The notes beneath the pieces are model-generated. The model was not told the DNA's origin, made no database searches, and worked only from the letters and a program-made list of their open reading frames with translations. The position numbers and the translations under genes were made by a program. From positions 1 to 21,579 of the forward strand of contig CAZEJK010000082.1 in the NCBI GenBank assembly GCA_964512045.1: a DNA stretch of 21,579 nt. The letters are read 5' to 3'. Below are positions 1 to 10,600 of this stretch, piece by piece (position 1 is the first letter of the stretch; every line of letters begins with the position of its first letter). The DNA is from CAZEJK01 sp964512045. GTDB taxonomy: Bacteria > Acidobacteriota > Thermoanaerobaculia > Thermoanaerobaculales > Sulfomarinibacteraceae.

Positions 1-215
1 AGAGGTCCGCGGTCCGTGCATGGACGGCGGCACACCGGCACGCCACATCCTCCGAAAGGACCGCGGACGTCTCGTCCGCAGCATCGAGCTTGCAGCCTGG
101 CCCGATGCGGACCAGAGGTCCGCGGTCCGTGCATGGACGGCGGCACATTGGCACGCCACATCCTCCGAAAGGACCGCGGACGTCTCGTCCGCAGGATTGA
201 GCGTGCAACGAGGCC
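1..215 (-). repeat. Left array of 113-bp double-hairpin repeats, inverted relative to the right array
   Basis: Position 1 and position 114 begin the same text (AGAGGTCCGCGGTCC), giving a 113-bp period. About 1.9 units are visible before similarity ends near 215. The array is the reverse complement of the one at 21213-21579. In the + reading, one hairpin is GCGGACC/GGTCCGC around AGA at 107-123. The other is GCGGACG/CGTCCGC around TCT at 63-79. The array starts about 36 bp beyond the stop codon of the minus-strand beta-helix gene. Relative to that gene's transcription it has the same orientation as the right array has to its own upstream operon. The window opens inside the array, so its full size is unknown. 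Confidence 0.95.
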
Positions 216-251
216 AAGCCGTGCCGGATGGTGGTGTGTCCTCTGGTCGCG

Positions 252-2270
252 TCAGCGGAGCATCGGGACGGTGGTTGCGTCGTTGGTGCGGGAGTCGATG
301 ACGGAGGCGGATGCTATGACACCGGTTCCCGACGTCACGCTCACTTGCGCGAGCCCCCATCCGAGGTTTGGCTGCGCCGCACGGGTCCGGAAGGGCTCCA
401 CGTCTTGGACGAGGCCGTGCGGTGGAACGGTCACGGTGTATCGGGTGCGCTCGGTACCGTCGGTGGCGAGGAGCCGGACCTGGAGCGTGGCGGGCTGACC
501 CGAGGTGTTGGTGAACGCCAGGTTGGACCGGAACAGCCCTTCCTGTTGGCGAAGCCCAGTCAGCCATGCCGAGCTGCCAGTGCTTAAGGTATCCTCCGCA
601 TGCACTCCGACGAACGACTGTCCGAAGGTACCGGTCTCGGAGCTGTTGTAGACGCGGGCGGTGACCCGCAGGGCAGCTGACGAGCGGATCTCGAGTGCGC
701 CCTTGCCAGTTGCTCCAAGCGCCCCGACGATGTCCTCGAACACTCCTTGGGCGCCGCCGAAGATCGTGCTGGCTGTCTGGACGTCTCCCATGGTTGTATG
801 GAGGATGGCGGTCACGGCGCAGTCCTCGCCGGTCTCGTTGAACGCGACGACATCGGTCACCCACTGGCTGCCGAAGCTGCCGCCGACATTGGCGGCAACG
901 GGAATCCAAACTACGAGGTCCTGATCGGCGGGTGTGGCGCCGTACTCGTAGGCGCCGATATCGAACGCAACGCCGTTCGGCCGGGAGGCACCGTCCGCAT
1001 CGGTAGCGGGCGCGCCTGTGCTCGACCCTGCGTCGATCGCCGGGGAGCCTTGGTGAAGGTGGAGGTCGCCGGCTGCGGCGTCGACCAGCAACGGGTCGGC
1101 CTCCACGACGTCGTCGCCACGCACCTCGGTGTCGAACCCTCGCCAGCCGTGAATCAGGTTGTGGTCGATCGACAGGTTCGTGATGGTCGCCTCGTTCGAG
1201 ATCTGGAACATCGAGTTCGATGCCACGAGGTTGTTGCGAATGACGATATCTCGCGCATCGGAGCTCTCCAGGGAGATCCCCCCGCCCCAGCTGGAGCCGG
1301 AGGCGCCGTTGTTGACGAAGGTGTTGTTGATCACCTCGAGGGAGCGTACCGGACGGGTCGCGACGGGCTCGCCCCACGCGCCGAGTGTGAAAGCGACCGT
1401 TTCGTTGTCGTACACGAGGTTGTTGGTGAACCGGACCCGCTCGAGCACGCCGCCCGCCTCCGAGGTGACGGCGATCCCAGCCTCGCAGCGGTATACCGTG
1501 TTGCTGTCGAGCACGATGTCGTGGGTTGGCTTGTCCCATGCGTCCACGTACAGCCCGACCCGGTTGATGTCGTGGATCCGGTTCCCACGGACCACACCGT
1601 TGGTGGCGCCGTCCTTGATGTCGATCCCTTCGCCGCCCATCGACCCTGGCCCGCCGTCATGGACGTGGTTGTTGGTGACGGTGAAGGTGTCCGTGGTAGC
1701 GACGGTGAGGCACTCCTGCTCGCCGTCATTGCAGGCCTGGATGATCTCGTTGCCATCGATGGTGACGTGGCTGGAGCTCCAGACGCCGATCCCGGAGGAG
1801 ACCGTGTTCACCGTCGTGCAGCCTTCGACAACGACGTGGCTGGCCATATCGACCAGGATGCCGACGTGGTTGTCGTCGGGGCCCGCGTTCATCACGCGCA
1901 GACCGGATATCCGGATCCAAGAGACGTCGGCGATCTCCACCAACCCTCCCCACCCAGCGGGGATGGTGGCGCTGCTTCCATCGATGGTCACCGTCTCGCC
2001 GTCCGCCGCGGCGAACACGATCTCTTCACCGGAACTGCCCGAGCGCTGGGGCACCAGCCGCTCGGAGTAGACTCCTTCGTGAATCACCACGGTATCGCCG
2101 GCGCTGGCCGTCGACGTCGCCTTGGCCAAGGTCCGCCACGGAGCGCTTGCGCTCCCGGCAGCCGCATCGTCGCCGGCAGGGCTGACATGGTAGGTGGTGG
2201 CTGCTGCAGGAGCAGCGGCGAAACAGACGATGGCCAAAGCACGACATACACAAGCACCTACACCGCTCAT
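252..2270 (-). CDS. Secreted right-handed beta-helix protein with C-terminal beta module
   Basis: This 672-residue protein is probably exported and acts outside the cell. Residues 1-24 form a signal peptide ending in an AAPAAA-type cleavage region. Residues 27-75 match the start of DUF1565/pectate-lyase-like beta-helix proteins (YHVSPAGDD, then PWRTL). Residues 110-390 are short parallel-beta-helix coils rich in N and V, such as VTNNHVHDGG and VINNTFVNNG. The segment ending DIGAYEYG (437-444) closes the helix domain, as is common in this family. Residues 453-672 form a beta-rich module also present twice at the end of the protein at 4616-10696. The start ATG has GGAGG six bases upstream. It is the last gene of a minus-strand cluster, 78 bp after the metallopeptidase gene. 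Polysaccharide binding or cleavage is the family's usual role, but I see no catalytic set that proves it. Confidence 0.9.
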   Translation of the reverse strand: MSGVGACVCRALAIVCFAAAPAAATTYHVSPAGDDAAAGSASAPWRTLAKATSTASAGDTVVIHEGVYSERLVPQRSGSSGEEIVFAAADGETVTIDGSSATIPAGWGGLVEIADVSWIRISGLRVMNAGPDDNHVGILVDMASHVVVEGCTTVNTVSSGIGVWSSSHVTIDGNEIIQACNDGEQECLTVATTDTFTVTNNHVHDGGPGSMGGEGIDIKDGATNGVVRGNRIHDINRVGLYVDAWDKPTHDIVLDSNTVYRCEAGIAVTSEAGGVLERVRFTNNLVYDNETVAFTLGAWGEPVATRPVRSLEVINNTFVNNGASGSSWGGGISLESSDARDIVIRNNLVASNSMFQISNEATITNLSIDHNLIHGWRGFDTEVRGDDVVEADPLLVDAAAGDLHLHQGSPAIDAGSSTGAPATDADGASRPNGVAFDIGAYEYGATPADQDLVVWIPVAANVGGSFGSQWVTDVVAFNETGEDCAVTAILHTTMGDVQTASTIFGGAQGVFEDIVGALGATGKGALEIRSSAALRVTARVYNSSETGTFGQSFVGVHAEDTLSTGSSAWLTGLRQQEGLFRSNLAFTNTSGQPATLQVRLLATDGTERTRYTVTVPPHGLVQDVEPFRTRAAQPNLGWGLAQVSVTSGTGVIASASVIDSRTNDATTVPMLR

Positions 2271-2333
2271 GATGGGCCTCCGTGGCTTGCTTCGTTGTCT
2301 TTACGGTCAGGATACCACGAAGGCGTTGCAGTG

Positions 2334-2347
2334 GGCTCCGAGGAGCC
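2334..2347 (-). terminator. Short hairpin directly after the metallopeptidase stop codon
   Basis: GGCTCC and GGAGCC flank a 2-nt centre, one base beyond the TAG at 2349-2351. No T tract follows on the minus strand, so it is not a classical intrinsic terminator. It could trim or stabilise the mRNA between two co-transcribed genes. Confidence 0.3.
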
Positions 2348-2348
2348 G

Positions 2349-3608
2349 CTACCGTTCGAGACCGCGCTCGAGCTGCGCCCTGGCGTCGGCCGATACGACC
2401 TCCTCAAGGGTGTCGAGACACTCTGCGGTGGAGGTCACCTTGCGGTCGGCGAGGGCCCTCAGAAACCGCAGATACGCATCGCGACCGATGCTCGCCTCGA
2501 GCTCGGCGAGCAGCACTGGTCCCTTGCGATACAGCGTTGTGAACGCCTGCTCGTGGTGTCGCGAGATACCACGGATCGGTGGCGCGTCGGCGGACGCCTC
2601 CCGGTAGGCGGCGACCCTTTCTGCGAACACCTCCTCACCGAAACGCTCTCGCAGGAGCATGAGGGCGCTCATCTCCGCGAACGACTCGTTGAGCCAATCC
2701 TGCCAGCCGGTCGTGGGCGCCTGGCGCCACCAGAGGTGTGAGACCTCGTGGGCGAGGTAGCGCAGGAACACCGGCGTGGCGTCGTCATCCTCGTAGAAAC
2801 GTTCGTCATACAGCATGACGACGAGTCCGGGACGTGCAAATCCACCGCCGTCGGTGCGGGGCGCGAACACGAGATCGACGTGGCCGCCGGCGCTGGCGCC
2901 GAGCCAGCCTTCCAGGGTTGCGCGCACCGTCTCGGTGTCACGGACGATCCGCTCTGGAGCGCCTTCCGGCAGATCAACGTTCCAGAGGGTGAGGGAGTCG
3001 CCGACTGGCAGACGCTTCAGCTCGGGTGAGGCCAGAACCACAACGTCCTGGACATGCTGTTCCGTCGAGATCCAGACGCCGCCGGTGAGCACCGGCCGAC
3101 CGGTTCCGGTCATCAGCCAGCCGTCCGGGAGGCGGACCTGGAGCCGGACATCGAACCGTCCGGCGTCGGGGGCGAACGGGAACCAGCCGGAGTACACGGC
3201 CTCCAGCTCCACCCAGCGTGGTGTCACCTGGACCACGCCCCACGCGTCAGGCTCGACCGCACCGCTGGCTTCGATCTGCATGACGACCGGTTCGCCACTG
3301 GCGGGCTCGGCAAGGAAGACCGTCAGCGAGGTTGCCTGGGGAGCGTACTGGTACGGTCCAGGACAACTGCGATCATGCTCGAAACCGGAGATCGCCACGT
3401 TGGCAGTGAGACGAGAGACTGCCATGCTGCGGTTCAACAGGAGGTGGATCTCGGTCTCTCCGGACGCCGGGGAGACCAGGATCTCCGTCGACACCGCGAT
3501 GGTGCCGTTGTCCGGATCCACCGACAGCTCGATGTCCGCGCGCTCGATCGCAGCGGCCGGTGCTGTTGCGGAGAGGGCGAGAGCACAGATGACAGCGAGT
3601 CGGCGCAT
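2349..3608 (-). CDS. Secreted M1-like (gluzincin) zinc metallopeptidase
   Basis: The protein has 419 residues with a signal peptide at about 1-20 (ending TAPAAA). A beta-rich N-terminal half comes next, then the zinc site HEVSH at 287-291. The third ligand is probably E308 in WLNESFAE, 16 residues after the second His, where M1 enzymes usually have 18. Y360 in LYRKGPVLLAELE corresponds to the catalytic Tyr context (Y-x-K-G) of M1 peptidases. I see no GAMEN exopeptidase motif; the corresponding stretch may be around GGFARPG (255-261), so substrate and exo/endo mode are open. At 419 residues it is shorter than most M1 enzymes and lacks the large C-terminal helical domain. Its ATG directly follows the TGA of the hydrolase gene (TGAATG), so translation is probably coupled. 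GGAGG lies about six bases before the ATG, inside the hydrolase's last codons. Confidence 0.9.
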   Translation of the reverse strand: MRRLAVICALALSATAPAAAIERADIELSVDPDNGTIAVSTEILVSPASGETEIHLLLNRSMAVSRLTANVAISGFEHDRSCPGPYQYAPQATSLTVFLAEPASGEPVVMQIEASGAVEPDAWGVVQVTPRWVELEAVYSGWFPFAPDAGRFDVRLQVRLPDGWLMTGTGRPVLTGGVWISTEQHVQDVVVLASPELKRLPVGDSLTLWNVDLPEGAPERIVRDTETVRATLEGWLGASAGGHVDLVFAPRTDGGGFARPGLVVMLYDERFYEDDDATPVFLRYLAHEVSHLWWRQAPTTGWQDWLNESFAEMSALMLLRERFGEEVFAERVAAYREASADAPPIRGISRHHEQAFTTLYRKGPVLLAELEASIGRDAYLRFLRALADRKVTSTAECLDTLEEVVSADARAQLERGLER

Positions 3609-4550
3609 TCAGGACCTCCGTTCAGCAGGGTTGGTGCGGTCACATCGTGCCGCAAGCCAGTCCGCGACTGCCGGGAAGTGGTCCTCCGGCGCATCCGCGT
3701 GGGTCAGCATGTCGATGTGACCGTAGTCGTGCAGGTTCCCGTTCTCCTGTGCGAGGAGTCTGTACTCGGCGTTGGTATCGCCGCTTTCCTGGATGAACAG
3801 CTTGACGTCGGACGGGTGTCCGAGGAAATGGTCTGCGGCGCCGGCGAGGTAGAGGATCGGCGGCAGATCTGCGGCCTTCGCGGCGGTCTGATAGTCGAAG
3901 CCGTCGCGCGGATCGATCCATGGACCCTTCTCTCGGACCCAGGCAACGCTGTCGCTGTGTGAAGGGCGGGTCTCGTCGTCGGAGCCGATCTTGAACCTGC
4001 GTGCCGGCAGGTAGCCGTAGGCCGCAGAGAGAACCGTCGATGCGATCTTCCAGATTCCGTCGACGGCGTAGTATCGCGCCATGCTGCGCACGAGCACGCG
4101 CCGCTTGGTGCCGAAGTGGACCGCGCCGCGGATAGCCCTGCGGTACTCCGGAAAGCGTACGAGAAACGAGTTGACGAGCACGCCGCCCCACGAGTGCGTG
4201 ACCCACAGGGGGGCGGGAGCTCCACGCTCTTCGGACACTGCGTCTGCGATGGCGGGAAGCTCCTCGGTGATCGTCTCGGTCTGGCCGTGGCAAGAACCGC
4301 GGCCGAGGTGCGGTCGGCTCTGCCCGCGCCCTCGCAGGTCGCCGACCCAAACGTCGAACCCTCGCCGTGCCAGAAACGATGCGAACCCTTTTCCGTTCGG
4401 TGTCCAGAACACCCGGCCGTTCTCGACCGCACCGTGGATGGCAATGACTGCGGGTCCCGGTCGCTCGGGGTCCACAACGATCCGCCGAAGGTGCAGCTCG
4501 TCGCCGTCCGAGGCCACCGGAATCCACCGAGACTCCTGATACACGTCCAT
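3609..4550 (-). CDS. Alpha/beta-fold hydrolase
   Basis: This 313-residue protein has no signal peptide and is presumably cytosolic. The fold shows as an oxyanion-hole HG at 39-40, a nucleophile elbow HSWGG with Ser120 (preceded by Thr where Gly is usual), a likely acid Asp240 in GAADHFLG, and His278 in YGHIDML. It could be an esterase, lipase or peptidase-like hydrolase; the substrate cannot be read from sequence. The open frame continues far upstream, but that part lies over the protease gene in another frame. The first plausible start is the ATG at 4550, 65 bp after the protease stop. No Shine-Dalgarno is visible. Instead a -10-like CACAAT ends seven bases before the ATG, so it may be transcribed leaderless. 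Its stop abuts the start of the metallopeptidase gene. Confidence 0.88.
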   Translation of the reverse strand: MDVYQESRWIPVASDGDELHLRRIVVDPERPGPAVIAIHGAVENGRVFWTPNGKGFASFLARRGFDVWVGDLRGRGQSRPHLGRGSCHGQTETITEELPAIADAVSEERGAPAPLWVTHSWGGVLVNSFLVRFPEYRRAIRGAVHFGTKRRVLVRSMARYYAVDGIWKIASTVLSAAYGYLPARRFKIGSDDETRPSHSDSVAWVREKGPWIDPRDGFDYQTAAKAADLPPILYLAGAADHFLGHPSDVKLFIQESGDTNAEYRLLAQENGNLHDYGHIDMLTHADAPEDHFPAVADWLAARCDRTNPAERRS

Positions 4551-4557
4551 GGCAGCT

Positions 4558-4563
4558 ATTGTG
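4558..4563 (-). promoter_or_regulatory. Candidate -10 box (CACAAT) of a leaderless hydrolase transcript
   Basis: On the minus strand CACAAT matches TATAAT at 4 of 6 positions and ends 7 nt before the hydrolase ATG. That would put the transcription start at or next to the ATG. No good -35 is seen. The pattern is shared with two other genes here that lack a Shine-Dalgarno sequence. Confidence 0.3.
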
Positions 4564-4615
4564 CCAGTGCTGCGCTGCGGCAGGAACCCCTGGCCGGAGG
4601 GAGGCTGGAGCCAAC

Positions 4616-7600
4616 CTACCGAGCCGGAATGAACACCGGATCGCCGGATCGGTTGTCCACCACCGAGGCGTATGCGAGGAATCGGCCGTCCTGGTCCGTA
4701 CACGACACGATCGCAAAGCCGTCCTCGAGGGCGCGGGCCGCGACGTGGGAGAAGATGTTGTTCTCTTGGTGGTAGGCGTACGGTGGCAGAGTGACCGAGC
4801 GGCTGCCGAGCTGGGTGCCATCGCTCTCGTACAGGTCGATGACGAGCGTGATCGGTGTGCCGCCCAGGTTGACCGTGCCGATGTTGGTCCGGAATCCGGA
4901 GCCCTGATTCGGCGAGTACGCCAGCTGGATCAGGCGTACGGGCTGACCTGTCCGGCCGGCGGACGACTCGGCAACCCCGGGGATGTACTGACCGTATGTG
5001 CGATCTCCCAGATCGTTGTACGTGCGAGAGGACACCATGACCGTGCCGGTCTCCACAGCGACACGCAGGGCGCCAGACCCGGTAACTCCGAACCGTCCCA
5101 CGATGTCGCCGTAGCGCATGCACAGCCCCGGCTCGAGGTTGAACTGCTCGAACTGAGGGCTCGAGTTGTCAGAGTCCGCCGCCAGAAGCTCGATCCGGTA
5201 GAGCGCCTCACCGGCGCCGACCGAGCAGACCTCGAGATCGGTGCGCCAAAGGGTGTTGTTGAGGCCAGGAGCGTGAGCGGCGGCGGCGACAATCACGTCG
5301 TCGCTGGTGGCGTGCGCAGGGGCCACGTAGATCGGGTCGCCGGAGTGGTTGTCCACAACCGATGCGTAGGTGTGGAAGCCCAAGGTCGGGTCGTCTGCGA
5401 GGACCACTGCGCGGGCGTCTGCGACCGACCCGGCATCAGCAAGGATGTCGTTGGCCTGGAAGAACGAGAACGGCGAGATCACAAACGACCTCCTCCCGAG
5501 ATCCGTCCCGTCTGCAGAGCGCAGACTGACAGTGACCGGGAGCTCCTGCGTGTTCGGGTTGGCGAACCCGATGTTCGTTCGGAAGTCCTCGGTGCGGGTG
5601 AGCTGGACCAGGTGTGCCGCGTCGCCGGCGGGTACGGATTCGTCCGGCCGGTAGCCAGGGATGTACTGACCAAACGTGCCGGTGGCAGCCGTGTTGAACG
5701 TTCGGGATGACACGATCATGTCCTGGCTGGCAACCGCCAGCAGGGCTGCGGAGGTCGATGTGTGACCGAAGACCGAGGAGACGACGTCGGCAAGGCGAAC
5801 AGACCTGTTGCTGCCGATGGTGACAACGTGCGGCTCGCGCGCCTCGTTCTCGCTTCGGGGCATCAGGTACAGCACGGCAGTGCTGGCCACGTCGGTCGGG
5901 TTATGGAGCACCAGATCGGAGACCCAGCTGGTGCCCGCGGCGCCGGGGCTGTGGGCACTGGCGGGGACCAGGGCGAGCTGACCGTCGCAGCCCGCCGTCG
6001 AGACCACGGTCACCGCAGTGGCACCTCCGGTGCTCTGGCTGTCGCTGGCGCTGAGGACGATCTCCTGTGGCCCGCAGGGAAGTGGGACGTCGAGCACGGC
6101 GTGACCGCCCGATCCGACCTCCTGGGTTGTGGCCGTCCAGGTCAGGTTGCTCTGGTCCACGGCGCCGTCCTCCGGGTCCCAGGCGGAGCCGTCCAACACG
6201 ACTGAGGCGCCGGCGGGGATCATCTCGTACGGCGCCGGGCTGACAATCAACGGTTGCGGTGGCTTCTCCGCGACCTGCAACGAGCCATCGGTGCGGTCGA
6301 CACCGACCAGCAAGCCGTCGGAAACGCGCACCTCGATGATTCCGGAGTTGGTACCAGCTATGGTGGAGGTGTCGACCTCGAACGACGTACCGGTGACGTT
6401 CACGCCGAGCGGTACCCAGGTGGCGCCGTTGTCCGGCGAGAACCGTACGATCGCGTGGAGGTCGTCACCGTCGGCGTCGTGGGCTGACCACGTGATCGTC
6501 TTCGTGGCGGAACCGGTCGTGCTCCAGGTCTCTCCGGGAGTCGGGGCGGTGACGGTGACCTCGGGAGCATGGTCGCTGGCTTCGACGGTGGTCACGACCT
6601 CGTCCTCGAGCAGGATCACCACTCGGGCGGTCGCGGAGTGCCATGGGATCAGCTGATGGATGCGGCCGGTGTCTGCGCTCGCAGAGTGGAACGGATCGGC
6701 AGCGGACAGTGGCTGGTCGACGAGCACCTGCCCTGTGGAGTCGCGCAGCTCGACTGAGTAGGAGCTGTCAGTTGGAGGCGCAGGCGGGGGCGTCTCCAGC
6801 ACCCACAACGGGCTGGAAAGCTCCACGTTGCCATCCGCGATGTCACCCGTGAGGAGCAGGTGCGGGGAGGGTGAGCCCTCGACGAAGGGCACGGGCGCCG
6901 GGAGGTGGTCCATCATCTTGGAGTAGGTGTACAGCGACATCCACTCGGGAGAGCAGTACGACATGACGTCGTAGGTGCCGTGCGGCGAGAAGACCTGGTC
7001 GCGGGCGCACGGTGGCGGCCAGCAGCTGGTGGCGGAGACAATGATCCCGACGTCGCCGATGGAGGCCCGGGGCAGCGGAAAGCCGAGGTGGTCGGTGTAC
7101 TGCGGGTAGCTCGAGTCCTCGTTGGCGGGGTTGCCGCAGGCCGCGTTGGTGACGTCGCCGTTGGAGTTGCGGTCGGACGGCGCGTGCTTGCGACCCATGT
7201 TGTGGCCGAGCTCGTGGACGAGAGTTGCGCCCGAGTCTGACGAGAGGAGTCCGGCGGCGCCGATGCCTGGTCGGTGTGCACAGCCGGAGTAGTGGTGCGG
7301 GACGGAGGGGTGCACCAGACCGTAGATGTAGGCGTTCGCCGGTCGTCCGCTCCAGCTGTGCCAGAGCGCCTCCATGTCGTCCACCAGCTTGCTCCAGCCC
7401 TTGCCACAGCCACCGCTCGTGTTGGTGTAGTCGTAGTTGGCGACATGCGGACCGCCGCTCTTCTGCCAGATCTGGATCTGGCCCACGGGCATGGCGGCGC
7501 GTATCCAGTTGATCATCGAACTCATGTTCGGGTGGGTCCACGATGGCACGAGATTCGAGGCTTTGACCGGGACCAGCATGACGCTGAGCGGCTTGCGTGC

Positions 7601-10600
7601 GACCCAGCTGACCGTCGTGTTGACCACATTGTTGGCGTTCGAGGACTCGGGGATCTTGAGCTCGGGGTTGACCTTGGCCTGCAGGTAGATTGTCTTGCCG
7701 GTGCGGTGCCAGGAGGTTGGGAGGTAGAAGTTGAAGTTGTGGTAGAAGCGGAGCCGGTTGAGACCGGCAGGTCCCGAGTCGACGGTCTGGCCGGTGATCT
7801 TGAGGGGGGATCCCGGCAGCGGTGTGCAGCCCGAGCAGTCCTCCCAACCGTACAGCCAGGCGTCGACACCGGCGATCGGGGCGCTTGCGCCACTGGATAC
7901 TGCGAAGAACCGCGCCAGGGTGGCCTTGCCGGTGATCATCGGGATGGTGTTGGTCAGGCGCTGGATCGCCTGGGTGATCTCGAGCCCGGAGGCCACCAGA
8001 TCGTACGTGGCGCCGAGGGTCACCTCCAGCTGGTAGGGGAGGACGTTGTCGTATGTGGTCTCATTGCCCCCTGAGGTGTAGGTTCCGAGTACCTGGACGC
8101 GCCAGGACCCGGCGAGGGTGGGGGTGTGGGAGATGGTGACATCAGCCGTACCAGTCGAGCTGCCGTAGACGGCGTGGATATTGTCGGGGCGAACGAGATG
8201 AACGTTGTAGCTGGCGGGAAGCTTCGAGAGCTTCACGTCGATCGTCGTGCCGCTGGTCGTTGGGACGTCGAAGGCGTACCAGTCCTGGTCGCCTGGGGGG
8301 CAGATCCAGCCGGTGATCGGATGGCTCGACAGCCCCGAGATGCTCGGCGAGATCTTCGTGGCGGCGGAGAAGCTGTCTCCAGCATCGGTGAAGATGGAGT
8401 CGGCGCAGACCGAGGCCTTGATCGTGTACGGGTTGCTCGGGCGCCAGTCGGTGGCGCTTCGTCCGGTTGCCACCAACGCCCATGTGCCGCTGGCATCGGC
8501 CGTGTAGCGAATGTACTCGTCCTTGGCTGCTCCCCACCTTTGGGAGGTGGCGACGCCCGATCCGGAGGGGTTCATCAAGGTCAGGTTGAGGTCGGCGGGG
8601 AGGTTGTATAACCACGCGTTGATCTCGGCGCCGCTGCTGGCCGAGAACGACCACCAGTCGTCGTCTCCGCTCGGGCAGATGTATGCGGTCTGCTCCGTGA
8701 AGAGGTCCAGCGAACCGGCCGTCGCGAAGCTGTCGCCTGCCTCATCCGGCTGAGCACAGACGGCGGTCGGCGTGGCGGTTGGTGTCGCCGTCGGTGTTGG
8801 TGTCGGTGTGTCCACCGTGACCTGGTTGGTGAGCTCCACCGTCAGCTGGGGACAGAATGCCGTGTAGTGCCGGGCCTCGAAGATCCGCCGCCATTGAGCT
8901 CCGGACTCCGGACCGCGGATGACCACGCCGAAGTTCCGACCGGGATCGGTGATCCACTGCTGTGCGAGCGAGGTGACATCCCAGCCGAGGACGTGGCCGC
9001 TGGCCCCAGCGGGGACCTGCTCTGTCGCTGCTGAAGGGGAGGCGACTGGTGGCTGGTTGACCCAGGTCACGCTGCTCTCGCTCCAGCCCGCGCTCGCTTC
9101 GAAGACGTCAACAGGCACCATGGCGAGGCCGTCTCCAGTCTTGAGGCCCATCTCCAAGGTGGCCTTGTGGATCTGCGCCTCCGGCGGAATGAAGTCGAGC
9201 TCGAATCGGAGGAGCGTTCGGGTGGCGAACGGCTCGCCCTGGCCTTGACCGAAGCCGACCCGAAGCTCGGTTCCGTAGCCGTCGTTGCTGGAAGGGTTGC
9301 CCTCATCGACAGTGGCATCCTCGACGGCGCAGACGGTGATCGTGGTCGGTCCTCCAGGCGTCGGGGTGGCAGTCGGCGTCGGAGTGTGACTCGGAGTTGG
9401 GGTTGGTGTGTCGAGGGACTCGATGTCCCAGAACCTGTTGTCCTCCAGAGTCTGGCCCGGAAGGGCACCGCCGTACTCGATCCAGTCTGCAGATCGGACC
9501 TCTCCACCGACGCTCTCGGCGTGTACGGACTCCCAGCCTTCGAGGTTGGTCTCGATGAGCTGGTAGTACTCCCACGTGCCGTCGTCGGAGCGGACGGGGA
9601 TCTCAAAGTGCCCGTCCTGGTTGCTCACGGTCGAGCGCAGAGGTTCTCCGAGGGCAGGGTGCGGGTCCATCGAACCGTGTACGGTGACCTCGACTCCCGG
9701 TAGCGGCTCGTCGGCTCCGGGTTCGCCTGCGAGGGTCTGGCCCGAAAGGACCACCTCCCAGGCTTCGTCCGGTGTGGCGGTGGGTGTCGGTGTGGGTGTG
9801 CTCGTTGGAGCGCCGGTGCGCGTTGGGGTCCGCGACGGAGTCGGTGTCGGCGTCGGCTCCTCTGGAGGCTGGTCCCAGAACAGATTGCCGGCCAGCTCCT
9901 GGCCTTCGAGCGGCCAGGCGAACTCGATCCAGTTGCTGCTGCGAACTGTTCCGCCTGGGCTCTGGGCGGTGGTCGATGCCCAGCCGGGGAGGTCGGTCTC
10001 GATGACGTGGTAGAGCTCCCAGACCCCCTGCTCGTCTCCAGCGCGGAGCACGAAGTGGCCCTGCTCGTCCGTGATCGTGTCGTCGAGGAGTGTGCCCTCG
10101 TCGGGGTGAGGGTTGTTGGCGCCGCGAAGCTGAACCGCGACGCCGCCAACTGGCCCCCGATCGTCGCCTGGCTCGCCGTCACGGACCTCGCCGTCGAAGA
10201 AGAACTCCCACGGCTCGGGTTCCGGCGTCAGAGTGGGTGTGTTCGTTGGCGTTGGCGTCGGTGTTTCGATGACCTCGGTCAAGTCCCAGAACGTGTTGCC
10301 CGTGAGAACCTGCCCGTCGAGCGGAATCGCGTACTCGATCCAGTCCGGATCCCGCACCGTGCCGTCAACAGAGGTGGCCCCGGCGGACCAGTGGTTCGCG
10401 GGGTTCTGCTCCCGGATGTGGAAGAACTCGTAGATGACATCGTCATCTGTTACCTCGAGGCCATACCAGCCCTCGGAGTCGGTCGTGGTGCTGCGAAGGA
10501 AGGTTCCTTCGTCTGGGTACGGGTTGAAGCCGCCGTACAGAGATACGGTGACGCCGTGCAGTGGTGTGCTCTGGTCGCCGACCTCACCTCTGTAGACGCG

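Noticed and set aside
16..587. Open frames running through the left repeat array
   Set aside because: They read through the 113-bp repeats and the antisense of the beta-helix gene, and the translation is low-complexity. 113 is not a multiple of 3, so successive units fall in different frames.
747..2741. 664-codon open frame on the + strand opposite the beta-helix and peptidase genes
   Set aside because: It runs antisense over two genes with clear domains, has no recognisable motif and is rich in Val, Asp, Gly and Arg, as expected from GC-rich antisense frames.
3612..5123. N-terminal extension of the hydrolase frame up to 5123
   Set aside because: The extra 191 residues overlap the protease gene in another frame and lack any domain; the alpha/beta fold begins just after the ATG at 4550.
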